From NCBI GenBank assembly GCA_030446525.1, contig JAUJNC010000068.1, positions 1 through 23,993 of the forward strand: a DNA stretch of 23,993 bases, given 5' to 3'. The stretch is from Armatimonadaceae bacterium (GTDB taxonomy: Bacteria > Armatimonadota > Armatimonadia > Armatimonadales > Armatimonadaceae). Position 1 is the first letter of the stretch. The number at the start of each line of letters is the position of its first letter. The notes beneath the pieces were generated by a model. The model was given only the letters and a program-made list of their open reading frames with translations. It was not told the DNA's origin and made no database searches. Below are positions 16,441 to 23,902 of this stretch, piece after piece. The translations under genes were made by a program, and so were the position numbers.

Positions 16441-17499
16441 ATGCGCATCGTCATCCTCGGCCTGTCGATCACCTCGTCGTGGGGGAACGGTCACGCGACC
16501 ACCTACCGCGGCCTGGTGCGCGAGCTCGCCGCGCGCGGGCACGAGGTGCTGTTCCTGGAGCGGGACGTGCCGTGGTACGCGGCGAACCGCGACCTGCCCG
16601 ACCCGCCGTACGGCCGCACCGCGCTGTACGCGAGCCTGGAGGATCTGAAGACCCGCTTCGCCCCGGCGCTGCGAGGCGCGGACTTCGTGATGGTCGGCTC
16701 CTACGTCCCGGAGGGCGTCGCGGTCGGCCAGTGGGCCACGGCCGCCGCGGGCGGCCCGACGGCGTTCTACGACATCGACACGCCCGTCACCCTGGCCAAG
16801 CTGGAGCGGGGGGACACCGAGTACCTGTCCCCCGCCCTGATCCCCCGCTACGACCTGTACCTTTCGTTCACGGGCGGCCCGACGCTGGACCTGCTGGAGC
16901 GGCGCTACGGGTCGCCCAGGGCGCGGCCCCTGTACTGCGCCTTCGACCCCGCATTGTACTATCCCGAGGAGCACGACGCGCGGTGGGACCTGGGGTACAT
17001 GGGCACCTACAGCGACGACCGGCAGCCGCCGCTCGACCGGCTCCTGATGGAGCCGGCCCGGCGCTGGGGGGAGGGGCGCTTCGTGGTGGCCGGGCCGCAG
17101 TACCCCGCCGAGCTCGCGTGGCCGGGCACCGTCGCGCGTGTCCCCCAGCTACCCCCCGCCGAACACCGCGCCTGCTACAACGCCCAGCACTGGACGCTGC
17201 ACGTCACCCGCGCCGACCTGGTCCGCGCCGGGTACTCGCCCCGCGTGCGCCGTTTCGAAGCCGCCGCGTGCGCCACGCCCATCCTGAGTGACTACTGGGA
17301 AGGCCTGGAAACCTTTTTCGAGATCGGCCGCGAGATCCTCGTCACCCGCTCGCCGGAAGACACGCTGCGCTGCCTGCGCGAGACGACCGAGCCGGAGCGC
17401 CGCGCCGTCGGCGAGCGCGCCCGCGCCCGCGTGCTGGCCGAGCACACCGCCGCGCACCGCGCCGCCCGGCTCGAAGGGTACATCCGCGAACGGCTCTGA
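16441..17499 (+). CDS. CgeB-family glycosyltransferase, second copy
   Basis: A 352-residue paralogue of the preceding protein: MRIVILGLSITSSWGNGHAT aligns with the N-terminus of the first copy. The C-terminal block VTRADLVRAGYSPRVRRFEA, then CATPILSDYWEGLETFFEIG, matches the same family signature. GGAGGG precedes ATG 16441. The two copies have diverged strongly in the middle, which suggests different acceptors or donors rather than recent duplication. It is the last gene of the five-gene unit. No terminator hairpin is visible after its TGA. Confidence 0.85.
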   Translation: MRIVILGLSITSSWGNGHATTYRGLVRELAARGHEVLFLERDVPWYAANRDLPDPPYGRTALYASLEDLKTRFAPALRGADFVMVGSYVPEGVAVGQWATAAAGGPTAFYDIDTPVTLAKLERGDTEYLSPALIPRYDLYLSFTGGPTLDLLERRYGSPRARPLYCAFDPALYYPEEHDARWDLGYMGTYSDDRQPPLDRLLMEPARRWGEGRFVVAGPQYPAELAWPGTVARVPQLPPAEHRACYNAQHWTLHVTRADLVRAGYSPRVRRFEAAACATPILSDYWEGLETFFEIGREILVTRSPEDTLRCLRETTEPERRAVGERARARVLAEHTAAHRAARLEGYIRERL

Positions 17500-17672
17500 G
17501 ACGGTACATCGCTCCTCGCTTTCCGCCCTCCCCTGTGCTAATTCCCCCTACACAGCTGTCCTGAGTGATCACTGCTGCTCCTTCTTTACTCCTGTTGATC
17601 AAAGTTTGCAATTGCTGCCGTTTGGAAAAAAGTCTCTTACTGGCCCGTAACAGGGCTTTCGGGAGGCATACC
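17500..17672 (+). promoter_or_regulatory. AT-richer leader region before nhaA
   Basis: 173 bases that are markedly lower in GC than both neighbours. They contain CTGTG-x13-CACAG (about 17533-17555), the perfect 10-base palindrome AGTGATCACT (17564-17573) and a TTTGGAAAAAAG run (about 17621-17632). The ribosome binding site GGGAGG (17661-17666) decides the TTG start of nhaA. I cannot match a known riboswitch or a clear promoter. Confidence 0.4.
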
Positions 17673-19037
17673 TTGGGAAGCACAACCGCTCCACACCGGC
17701 CATCCGTCGCGCCGCCCATCCAGCGGCTGCTGCGCCCGTTCCAGGAATTCGCCCGTATTGAGGCGACAGGCGGCATCTTGCTGCTGCTCTGCACGATTAT
17801 TGCGCTTGTCTGGGCCAACTCGCCGTGGGCGGGGAGCTACACCCGCCTGTTCGGCACCACCCTGACCGTCGGCGCGGGCGGCTTCGTCATCTCCAAGCCC
17901 TTGCTCCTATGGATCAACGACGGGCTCATGGCGATTTTCTTTTTCGTGGTCGGCCTGGAGATCAAGCGCGAAGTGCTGGCGGGCGAGCTCTCCTCGCTCC
18001 GGCAGGCGGCGCTGCCCGTCGCGGCGGCGCTGGGCGGCATGGCGGTTCCGGCTGCGATCTACGGCGCCTTGAACGCGGGCAAGCCGGGAGCGGGCGGGTG
18101 GGGCATCCCGATGGCGACCGACATCGCCTTCGCCCTGGGCGTGCTGGCCCTCCTGGGCGGCCGCGCGCCGGCCGCACTGAAGGTTTTTCTTACCGCGTTC
18201 GCCATCGCGGACGACATCGGGGCGGTACTGGTGATCGCCGTGTTCTACACGGCGCAGATCGCCGGGATCAGCCTGGCGGTTGGCTTCGGCGTCCTCGCCC
18301 TGGCCCTGCTTGCCAACTGGGCCGGGGTCCGCAATCCGCTCGTCTACACGCTGCTGGGCGTGGCGATGTGGGTGGCGTTCCTGAAGTCCGGGGTTCACGC
18401 CACGGTCGCCGGTGTGCTCCTGGCGATGACCGTCCCGGCCTCGGCCCGCATAGACCCCGACGCGTTCCTGAGCCGGGGCCGCGCCATGCTCAGTGCGTTC
18501 GAGCAGGCCGGGCAGGGCGACATGACGACGAGCGCAGACCGGCAGGCGGCGCTGCACACGCTGGAGAGGGCGTGCGAACGGGCACAGACGCCGCTCCAGC
18601 GCATGGAGCACGCGCTGCACCCGTGGGTGACGTTCGCCATCATGCCGGTTTTCGCGCTCGCCAACGCGGGGGTGGCTTTGGGCGGCGGCGGGCTGGGCGA
18701 GCCGGTCTCGCTCGGCATCATCCTGGGCCTGGTCGTCGGGAAGCCGCTCGGCGTGACGCTGTTCGCCTGGCTCGCGGTGCGCGCCGGCCTGGCCGCGAAA
18801 CCCGAGGGTGTGACGTGGCGGCACATCCACGGGGCGGGCTGGCTGGGGGGCATCGGCTTCACGATGTCGCTGTTCATCACCGGCCTCGCCTTTGCGGGCA
18901 CGCCGTTCGAAGATACCGCGAAGCTGGCGATCCTCTCGGCATCCTTAATCGCGGGTGTCGCGGGCTTCACGCTTCTGCGTGGGACGCATGCGCCGCCGGC
19001 ACGGCCGCCGGTGTCTGCCGACGGCAGAAGGGGGTGA
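17673..19037 (+). CDS. nhaA: Na+/H+ antiporter NhaA
   Basis: Inner-membrane antiporter that exchanges two protons for one sodium ion, for pH and salt homeostasis. About 454 residues with roughly eleven hydrophobic segments. The transport-site aspartates are present: D150 in PMATDIAFALG, and D180-D181 in AIADDIGA (equivalent to E. coli D133, D163 and D164). GKPLG carries the conserved Lys. A charged loop of about 50 residues (about 265-315) precedes the last helices, as in many non-enterobacterial NhaA proteins. TTG 17673 is chosen because GGGAGG lies six bases upstream. The next in-frame upstream ATG (17565) would add a Cys/Leu-rich stretch without a binding site. First gene of a likely nhaA-DUF421 pair (6-base gap). 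Confidence 0.95.
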   Translation: MGSTTAPHRPSVAPPIQRLLRPFQEFARIEATGGILLLLCTIIALVWANSPWAGSYTRLFGTTLTVGAGGFVISKPLLLWINDGLMAIFFFVVGLEIKREVLAGELSSLRQAALPVAAALGGMAVPAAIYGALNAGKPGAGGWGIPMATDIAFALGVLALLGGRAPAALKVFLTAFAIADDIGAVLVIAVFYTAQIAGISLAVGFGVLALALLANWAGVRNPLVYTLLGVAMWVAFLKSGVHATVAGVLLAMTVPASARIDPDAFLSRGRAMLSAFEQAGQGDMTTSADRQAALHTLERACERAQTPLQRMEHALHPWVTFAIMPVFALANAGVALGGGGLGEPVSLGIILGLVVGKPLGVTLFAWLAVRAGLAAKPEGVTWRHIHGAGWLGGIGFTMSLFITGLAFAGTPFEDTAKLAILSASLIAGVAGFTLLRGTHAPPARPPVSADGRRG

Positions 19038-19043
19038 GCGCAG

Positions 19044-19604
19044 ATGTTCTTCGACGACTGGACCGGGCTGGGCCGGACGCTGGTGGTTGGCACGCTCGCG
19101 TATCTTTCGCTGGTGCTTCTGCTCCGGGTCTCCGGCAAGCGCACCCTGTCCAAGATGAACGCCTTTGACTTCCTTGTCACCGTGGCGCTCGGCTCCACGC
19201 TGGCGACCGTGCTCCTGTCCAAAGACGTGGCCCTCGCCGAGGGCGTGCTCGCCTTCGCAGTGCTCATCTCTTTGCAGTTCGCCATCACCTGGCTGTCGGT
19301 GCGCTCGCCGGCGGTGCGGCGGCTGGTCAAGCCGGAACCCGCGCTCCTTCTCCACCGCGGTGAGTTCCTGCACCGGGCGATGAAGCGGGAGCGGGTCACC
19401 GAGGAGGAGATCCGCGCGGCGCTCCGCGCGCAGGGCGTCGGCTCGCTGGGAGAGGCCGAGGCGGTGGTCTTGGAGACGGACGGAAGTTTCACCGCCCTGA
19501 AGCAGGCAGGTGACGGCGCGGCTTCCGCCCTGCGCGGCGTGGCCGGCGCCGACCCGGACGCGGCGCAGCGGGCGCAGGCGGGTCACCGGGACGGGGGGCG
19601 CTGA
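19044..19604 (+). CDS. DUF421 (YetF-like) membrane protein
   Basis: A 186-residue protein with three N-terminal membrane segments (about residues 12-30, 40-58 and 64-84) and a cytoplasmic C-terminal domain. LLRVSGKRTLSKMNAFDFLV and TVALGSTLATVLL are the family signature. The soluble part has LLHRGEFLHRAMKRERVTEE, then EIRAALRAQGV and AEAVVLETDGSFTAL, also typical. The family occurs in spore formers and many stress-tolerant bacteria; its molecular function is not established. The start lies six bases after the nhaA stop, and GGGGGTGAG upstream supplies a binding site. The last 30 residues are Ala/Gly/Asp-rich and unconserved. Confidence 0.9.
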   Translation: MFFDDWTGLGRTLVVGTLAYLSLVLLLRVSGKRTLSKMNAFDFLVTVALGSTLATVLLSKDVALAEGVLAFAVLISLQFAITWLSVRSPAVRRLVKPEPALLLHRGEFLHRAMKRERVTEEEIRAALRAQGVGSLGEAEAVVLETDGSFTALKQAGDGAASALRGVAGADPDAAQRAQAGHRDGGR

Positions 19605-19773
19605 CGCCTGCGGTCGCCCCGCCACCTCCGTCACCATTCATGGGGATCGGGTAGTTATTGGCTCCGGTCCCGCTCTCAACGTTTCGCCCGGAGAAAGTAT
19701 GGGGTAGCAGGACAACGGGACGAGCCGGCCGTGGCAGCGTGCTCCCGGTCCTCAGAAAGCGGCCATCGACGCA

Positions 19774-20787
19774 ATGAACATCGACTCGTCTCTCGCGCTA
19801 AAAACGCTCCGCGACCTGGCCGAAGGCTTCCTGGCGCGTCTGCCCGCTATAGCCATCGCCCTGGTCGTCTTTGGGCTGTTCTTCTTCGCGGCCGGGGGCG
19901 TGCGCGCGCTGATCCGCAACGTCAACGCGCGCCTGGGGCGCCAGCACAACCTGGGGCTGGTGCTGGGCCGGCTCGCCCAGGGCGCTATCGCGCTGGTCGG
20001 CTTGCTCGTCGCCCTGGTGATCGCCGTGCCCGGCTTCCAGCCCGGCCAGCTGATCCAGGTGCTCGGCCTCTCGACCGTGGCCATCGGCTTCGCCTTCCAG
20101 GACATCCTCAAGAACTTCCTGGCCGGCATCCTGCTCCTGCTCTCCCAGCCGTTCCGCATCGGCGACCAGATCATCGTCAGCAAGGGCGGGTACGAGGGCA
20201 CGGTCGAGGAGATCCAGACGCGGGCGACCTTCATCCGCACCTACGACGGGCGGCGCGTCGTCATCCCCAACGCCGACCTGTTCAGCGATTCGGTGATCGT
20301 GAACACCGCCTATGAGACCCGCCGCCTGGAGTACGACTTCGGCATCGGCTATGGCGACCCAATCGACGAGGCGAAGGGCATCATCCTGGACACCTTGCGC
20401 CGCACCGAGGGCGTGCTCGACGAGCCCGCCCCGGAGGTGCTGCTGGTGAAGCTGGGCGACTTCTCCGTCAACCTGCGGGCGCGCTGGTGGACCCGGCCGC
20501 CGCGCAAGGCCGACGTCCTCACGGTGCAGGACCGGGTCCTCACGAAGGTGGCGCAGGCGCTGCTCGGGGCGGGCATCGACCTGCCGTTCCCGACGCAGCA
20601 GATCCTGTTCCATGACCAGACCGAGGAGACCGACGGCGACCGCGCGCGCCAGCGCGAAGGCTGGCCGGCAGGAAAGGGCTCGGCGCCCAAACCGCGCAGC
20701 ATCGCCGGTTCGCTGCGGGTTCTGGCGGAGGCGCGCGCCGCGCGGGACGGGAACGAGGCGGCGCCCCCAGGGGATGGTGCGTCATGA
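19774..20787 (+). CDS. Small-conductance mechanosensitive channel (MscS family)
   Basis: Inner-membrane channel that opens on membrane tension to release solutes during osmotic downshock. There are three transmembrane segments (about residues 20-43, 64-86 and 93-125). The third is the pore helix VLGLSTVAIGFAFQDILKNF. The MscS beta domain follows (PFRIGDQIIV, EGTVEEIQTRATFIRTYDGR, VVIPNADLFSDSV). The last 60 residues are polar and variable. The start ATG 19774 lacks a strong binding site. The 169-bp gap before it holds no visible gene. The stop overlaps the start of the DUF2254 remnant as ATGA. Confidence 0.93.
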   Translation: MNIDSSLALKTLRDLAEGFLARLPAIAIALVVFGLFFFAAGGVRALIRNVNARLGRQHNLGLVLGRLAQGAIALVGLLVALVIAVPGFQPGQLIQVLGLSTVAIGFAFQDILKNFLAGILLLLSQPFRIGDQIIVSKGGYEGTVEEIQTRATFIRTYDGRRVVIPNADLFSDSVIVNTAYETRRLEYDFGIGYGDPIDEAKGIILDTLRRTEGVLDEPAPEVLLVKLGDFSVNLRARWWTRPPRKADVLTVQDRVLTKVAQALLGAGIDLPFPTQQILFHDQTEETDGDRARQREGWPAGKGSAPKPRSIAGSLRVLAEARAARDGNEAAPPGDGAS

Positions 20788-21025
20788 AGGCGCGACTCAG
20801 CAGCCTGTGGGACGCGCTGCACTCCTCATTCTGGTTCGTACCGGCGCAGCAGCCCCTGGCCCGGGGCAAGGGGATCTGCCGCAGGGCTTCGAGCGGGAGG
20901 CCCGTCCCGTCGCCTCCCGCGGCACCGGCTACCTTCAGGCCATCGACGAGGACGAGCTGATGGGGATCGCCACCGAAAGCGACCTGCTCGTGCACGACGT
21001 CCGGGAGTCAGTTGCCGCTGTCTGA
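20784..21025 (+). pseudogene. DUF2254 membrane protein remnant with large internal deletion
   Basis: The first 21 codons read MKARLSSLWDALHSSFWFVP, the typical N-terminus of DUF2254 proteins just before their first membrane helix. No membrane helices follow. After a frame change the sequence resumes at LPQGFEREARPVASRGTGYL, QAIDEDELMGIATESDLLVH, which corresponds to a soluble segment normally a couple of hundred residues further on. It then stops at 21025. The remnant is about 80 codons of a family usually above 400 residues. Its start overlaps the mscS stop as ATGA, so the full gene was once cotranscribed with mscS. Either a genuine deletion or an assembly collapse would produce this. Confidence 0.6.
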
Positions 21026-21110
21026 CCGCCGGCGGCCCCCGCAGGCTATCGGACGCCGCCGATTGGGTAAGAACAGAACGACCCACACAACCGGAAGGGG
21101 GGATCGAAAG

Positions 21111-21681
21111 ATGGCTCAGAGTTTGAACGGCAAAGGTCGCGATCCTCGTGGCAGACGGCTTCGAACAGGTGGAGCTTACGAGCCGCGGCAGGCGCTGGAG
21201 CAGGCCGGCGCGCGACGCACGTCGTCTCGCCCGTGAGCGACCACGTCAAGGGCTGGCAGCACGACCGCTGGGGCGACGAGTTCGCCGTCGACACGCCCTG
21301 GAGCGGGCGAGCGCGCAGGACTACGACGGGCTGCTCCTGCCCGGCGGCGTGATGAACCCGGACACGCTGCGGATGGACCGGAAGGCCGTGCAGTTCGTCC
21401 GGTCGTTCTTCGAGGCCGGCAAACCCGTCGCCGCCATCTGCCACGGGCCGTGGACCCTGGTGGAGGCCGACGTCGTGCGCGGCCGCACGCTGACGTCGTG
21501 GCCGTCGCTGCAGACCGACATCCGCAACGCCGGCGGCAACTGGGTGGATCAGGAGGTGGCCACGGACCGCGGGCTGGTGACCAGCCGCAAGCCCGACGAC
21601 ATCCCCGCGTTTAACCGCAAGATGATCGAGGAGTTCGCCGAAGGCGTGCACGCGGGCGGGCGGAAGATGGCGGCCGCTTGA
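21111..21681 (+). CDS. DJ-1/PfpI-family protein (glyoxalase/deglycase type), frameshifted near the start
   Basis: The class I glutamine-amidotransferase-like fold is clear in the C-terminal two thirds: [20 protein letters not shown], then [20 protein letters not shown] with the nucleophilic Cys in ICHGP, then [20 protein letters not shown]. The N-terminus (MAQSLNGK from ATG 21111) continues only after indels in the other frames as [14 protein letters not shown] and [11 protein letters not shown]. At least three single-base changes lie between 21130 and 21310. Members act against methylglyoxal-derived damage or as stress chaperones/proteases. This one is closest to the YhbO/PfpI group. GGAAGGGGGG lies upstream. 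The full gene would be about 190 residues, normal for the family. Confidence 0.83.
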
Positions 21682-21698
21682 GCGGGCGGGGAACAGAG

Positions 21699-22364
21699 AT
21701 GGCGCCGTTCCGCGACCGCGCCGACGCGGGCCGTCTCCTGGCCACCAGACTCGGGGCGTACGCCGGCCGCGCGGACGTGCTGGTGCTGGCCCTGCCGCGC
21801 GGCGGAGTCCCCGTCGGCTTCGAGGTGGCCCGCGCCCTTCGTGCGCCCCTGGACGTCTTCCTGGTGCGCAAGCTGGGCGTGCCCGGGCGGGAGGAGCTGG
21901 CCATGGGCGCCATCGCGACCGGCGGCGTGCGCGTGCTCAACGACGACGTGGTGCAGGGGCTGGGCATCCCGCCGGAGGTGGTCGACCGGGTCGCCCGCGA
22001 AGAGCAGGCGGAGCTCGAACGGCGGGAGCGCCTGTACCGGGACGGCCGCCCCGCGCCCGAGGTGTGCGGCCGGACGGTCCTGCTGGTGGACGACGGTTTG
22101 GCGACCGGCGCCACCATGCGCGCCGGGGCGCGGGCGCTGCGGCAGCTGCGGCCCGCCCGGGTGGTCGTGGCCGTCCCGGTCGCCTCCCGGGAAATCTGCC
22201 GGGAGTTCCGGGCGGAGGTCGACGAGGTCGTGTGCGCCCGGACGCCGGAGCCGTTCCTGGCGGTCGGCTATTGGTACGAAGACTTTTCGCAGACGAGCGA
22301 CGAGGAAGTCCATGACCTGCTGGCGGAGGCCGCACGGATGCGGGCGGCCGCCCCGGCGGAATGA
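21699..22364 (+). CDS. Phosphoribosyltransferase-fold protein
   Basis: A 221-residue type I phosphoribosyltransferase-like protein. The PRPP-binding loop [16 protein letters not shown] has two acidic residues followed by the Thr/Gly loop. [18 protein letters not shown] and [20 protein letters not shown] are typical of the branch often found beside stress hydrolases. The true substrate base or acceptor of this branch is not established. The start is ATG 21699. An in-frame TTG at 21678 overlapping the previous stop is less likely because no binding site precedes it. It is separated by 17 bases from the erythromycin-esterase-family gene and probably cotranscribed with it. Confidence 0.88.
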   Translation: MAPFRDRADAGRLLATRLGAYAGRADVLVLALPRGGVPVGFEVARALRAPLDVFLVRKLGVPGREELAMGAIATGGVRVLNDDVVQGLGIPPEVVDRVAREEQAELERRERLYRDGRPAPEVCGRTVLLVDDGLATGATMRAGARALRQLRPARVVVAVPVASREICREFRAEVDEVVCARTPEPFLAVGYWYEDFSQTSDEEVHDLLAEAARMRAAAPAE

Positions 22365-22381
22365 GCAGTGAGGGAGGGAAC

Positions 22382-23620
22382 ATGGCTGCTGTGACAGGGA
22401 ACGCCCAGGGCGACGCGATCCGCCGGGCGGCGGTGCCGCTGCTCGGGGGGAGCGGCGACTACGACGCGCTCCTGGACCTGATCGGCGATGCGCGCTTCGT
22501 GCTGCTAGGCGAGGCGTCGCACGGCACGCACGAGTTTTACAACGAGCGCGCCCGGATCACCCGGCGGCTGATCGGGGAGAAGGGCTTCAACGCCGTCGCG
22601 GTCGAGGCCGACTGGCCCGACGCCTACGAGGTCAACCGCTTCGTGCGCGCCGCGGGCGACGGGATGAGCGCGGTCGATTCGCTCGCCGGGTTCAGGCGCT
22701 TCCCGCAGTGGATGTGGCGCAACGCCGACGTGCTCGACTTCATCACCGACCTGCGCGAGCACAACGACAACGTCCCCGACAAGGAAACCAAGGTAGGATT
22801 CTACGGCCTGGACCTGTATAACCTCGGCGCGTCCATCGGCGCCGTGATCGGCTACCTGGACCGGGTGGACCCCGAAGCGGCGCGGCGCGCGCGGGACCGT
22901 TACGCCTGCCTCGAGCAGTTCAGCGAGGACCCGCAGCGCTACGGCTACGCGACGTTTCTGGGCGCCAACGAGCCGTGCGAGGACGAGGCGGTCGCGCAGC
23001 TGGTGGAGCTGCTCCGGCGCGCCGGCGACTACGCGCACCGTGACGGGCAGGTGGCCGAGGACGAGTACTTCTTCGCCGAGCAGAACGCGCGGCTGGTGGT
23101 GAACGCGGAGGAGTACTACCGGGCGATGTTCCGGGGCCGCGACGATTCGTGGAACCTGCGCGACACGCACATGGCCGAGACGCTGGACGCCTTGGTCGGG
23201 CACCTGGAACGGCAGGGCGTGCGCGGCAAAGTGGCGGTGTGGGCGCACAACTCGCACCTGGGCGACGCCCGCGCGACCGAGATGGGCGAGCGGGGCGAGC
23301 TCAACGTCGGCCAGCTGGTGCGGGAGCGCTACGGCAGGGACTCGGTGGTGCTCGGCTTCTCCACGTTCGCGGGAACGCTCACGGCGGACACCGACTGTGG
23401 AGCCGAGACCGAGCTCAACCGCGTCACCGCTGCGCTGGCGGGCAGAGACGAGCGTCGCCCCGTTACCGGTCCCGCGCGCTCGGATCGCCGGGGATCCGCC
23501 GGCCGGCTACACGAATGCCCTCGCCGCCCCAGCCCTCGGCCGTCCCGAGCGCCTGCCCGTCCGGCCTGTAGACCCGCAGCCTCTCGCGGATGGTCCCCGC
23601 GCGCTGCTCGCCGCTCATAG
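22382..23620 (+). CDS. Erythromycin-esterase-family protein with disrupted C-terminus
   Basis: The N-terminal 350 residues match the erythromycin esterase/succinoglycan-biosynthesis-related family: FVLLGEASHGTHEFYNERA with H47 as the predicted catalytic His, AVEADWPDAYEVNRFVRA with E75, GFYGLDLYNL, KVAVWAHNSHLGDARATEMG and VVLGFSTFAGTLTA. Most family members outside the macrolide-resistance group have no known substrate, so resistance should not be assumed. Recognisable homology ends near NRVTAALAG (about 23440). The remaining 60 residues are Arg/Pro/Ser-rich and overlap a minus-strand gene in antisense. The usual last 80-90 residues of the family are missing. GGAGGG precedes ATG 22382. It is last in the plus-strand stress block, behind the phosphoribosyltransferase. 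Confidence 0.85.
   Translation: MAAVTGNAQGDAIRRAAVPLLGGSGDYDALLDLIGDARFVLLGEASHGTHEFYNERARITRRLIGEKGFNAVAVEADWPDAYEVNRFVRAAGDGMSAVDSLAGFRRFPQWMWRNADVLDFITDLREHNDNVPDKETKVGFYGLDLYNLGASIGAVIGYLDRVDPEAARRARDRYACLEQFSEDPQRYGYATFLGANEPCEDEAVAQLVELLRRAGDYAHRDGQVAEDEYFFAEQNARLVVNAEEYYRAMFRGRDDSWNLRDTHMAETLDALVGHLERQGVRGKVAVWAHNSHLGDARATEMGERGELNVGQLVRERYGRDSVVLGFSTFAGTLTADTDCGAETELNRVTAALAGRDERRPVTGPARSDRRGSAGRLHECPRRPSPRPSRAPARPACRPAASRGWSPRAARRS
23463..23618 (-). CDS. Small protein resembling PRC-barrel/DUF2171-type domains
   Basis: A 51-residue minus-strand frame starting MSGEQRAGTIRERLRVYRPD, then GQALGTAEGWGGEGIRVAGR and RIPGD. The pattern of a short strand, DGQ-LGT turn, strand, and a final R-IP element resembles the small barrel domains in which a conserved turn follows a 'VYGSDG' type strand. 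The last residues diverge. A frame change after RIPGD would extend it, and a further string GNGATLVSARQ is seen in another frame, so the C-terminus may be shifted. It overlaps the degenerate tail of the erythromycin-esterase-family gene, which supports that tail being non-coding. No good binding site precedes the ATG. Tentative. Confidence 0.4.
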   Translation of the reverse strand: MSGEQRAGTIRERLRVYRPDGQALGTAEGWGGEGIRVAGRRIPGDPSARDR

Positions 23621-23714
23621 CGTTGCCGTCGCGGCGTGGACGGCCTCGACATGCCCCGCCCGGCTCCCGCCGGCGCTGTTCGCCCGCCCTGACCCTGTTC
23701 CTCACGCCGCGTGC

Positions 23715-23743
23715 TTGCCTGACCGTGTACAGTAAAGTACACT
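23715..23743 (+). promoter_or_regulatory. Promoter with overlapping palindromic operator
   Basis: TTGCCT (23715-23720) and TACACT (23738-23743) are spaced by exactly 17 bases. The perfect inverted repeat GTGTAC-agtaaa-GTACAC (23726-23743) covers the spacer and the -10. A regulator bound there would block polymerase. It contains a TGTACA hexamer, the core known from YefM-YoeB antitoxin operators. Transcription would run rightward to the HTH gene at the window edge. Confidence 0.5.
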
Positions 23744-23815
23744 ATGTCGACGCAGAAGCGCAACTTCCTTGCCATCGGTGGCTATTCAGGCACGGCTTTG
23801 GCGCAGTAAAGTACA
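23730..23815 (+). repeat. Two direct copies of CAGTAAAGTACA
   Basis: Exact 12-base copies lie at 23730-23741 and 23804-23815, 74 bases apart (about seven helical turns). The first is the right part of the palindromic operator. The second lacks the left half-site. The AT-rich unit stands out from the GC-rich surroundings. A long and a short operator site for the same repressor is the simplest reading. Confidence 0.5.
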
Positions 23816-23902
23816 GAAAGCGTGTATGGGGGCGGGATGGGCGATGCAAGCCGGGTGATGGCCGCGCGCGGCGGTATAGCGGCGAAAGAAGATACGACAG
23901 CG

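Noticed and set aside
15342..17291. 649-codon plus-strand frame over both CgeB genes
   Set aside because: Composition is Arg/Ala/Pro-rich without motifs, while another frame in the same interval carries two recognisable glycosyltransferases.
17907..18830. Antisense frame of 307 codons within nhaA
   Set aside because: Antisense shadow rich in Arg/His/Gln; nhaA shows its transport aspartates on the other strand.
22382..23620. Calling the erythromycin-esterase-family gene a macrolide resistance gene
   Set aside because: Most members of this broad family are not macrolide esterases, and the C-terminus is disrupted here.
23744..23809. 21-codon frame MSTQKRNFLAIGGYSGTALAQ directly after the palindromic promoter
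   Set aside because: Its ATG touches the -10, so it would lie upstream of the expected transcript start, and there is no ribosome binding site.
23730..23815. The 12-base repeats as a CRISPR array or iteron origin
   Set aside because: There are only two copies, units are too short for CRISPR, and no replication gene is in view; an operator fits better.
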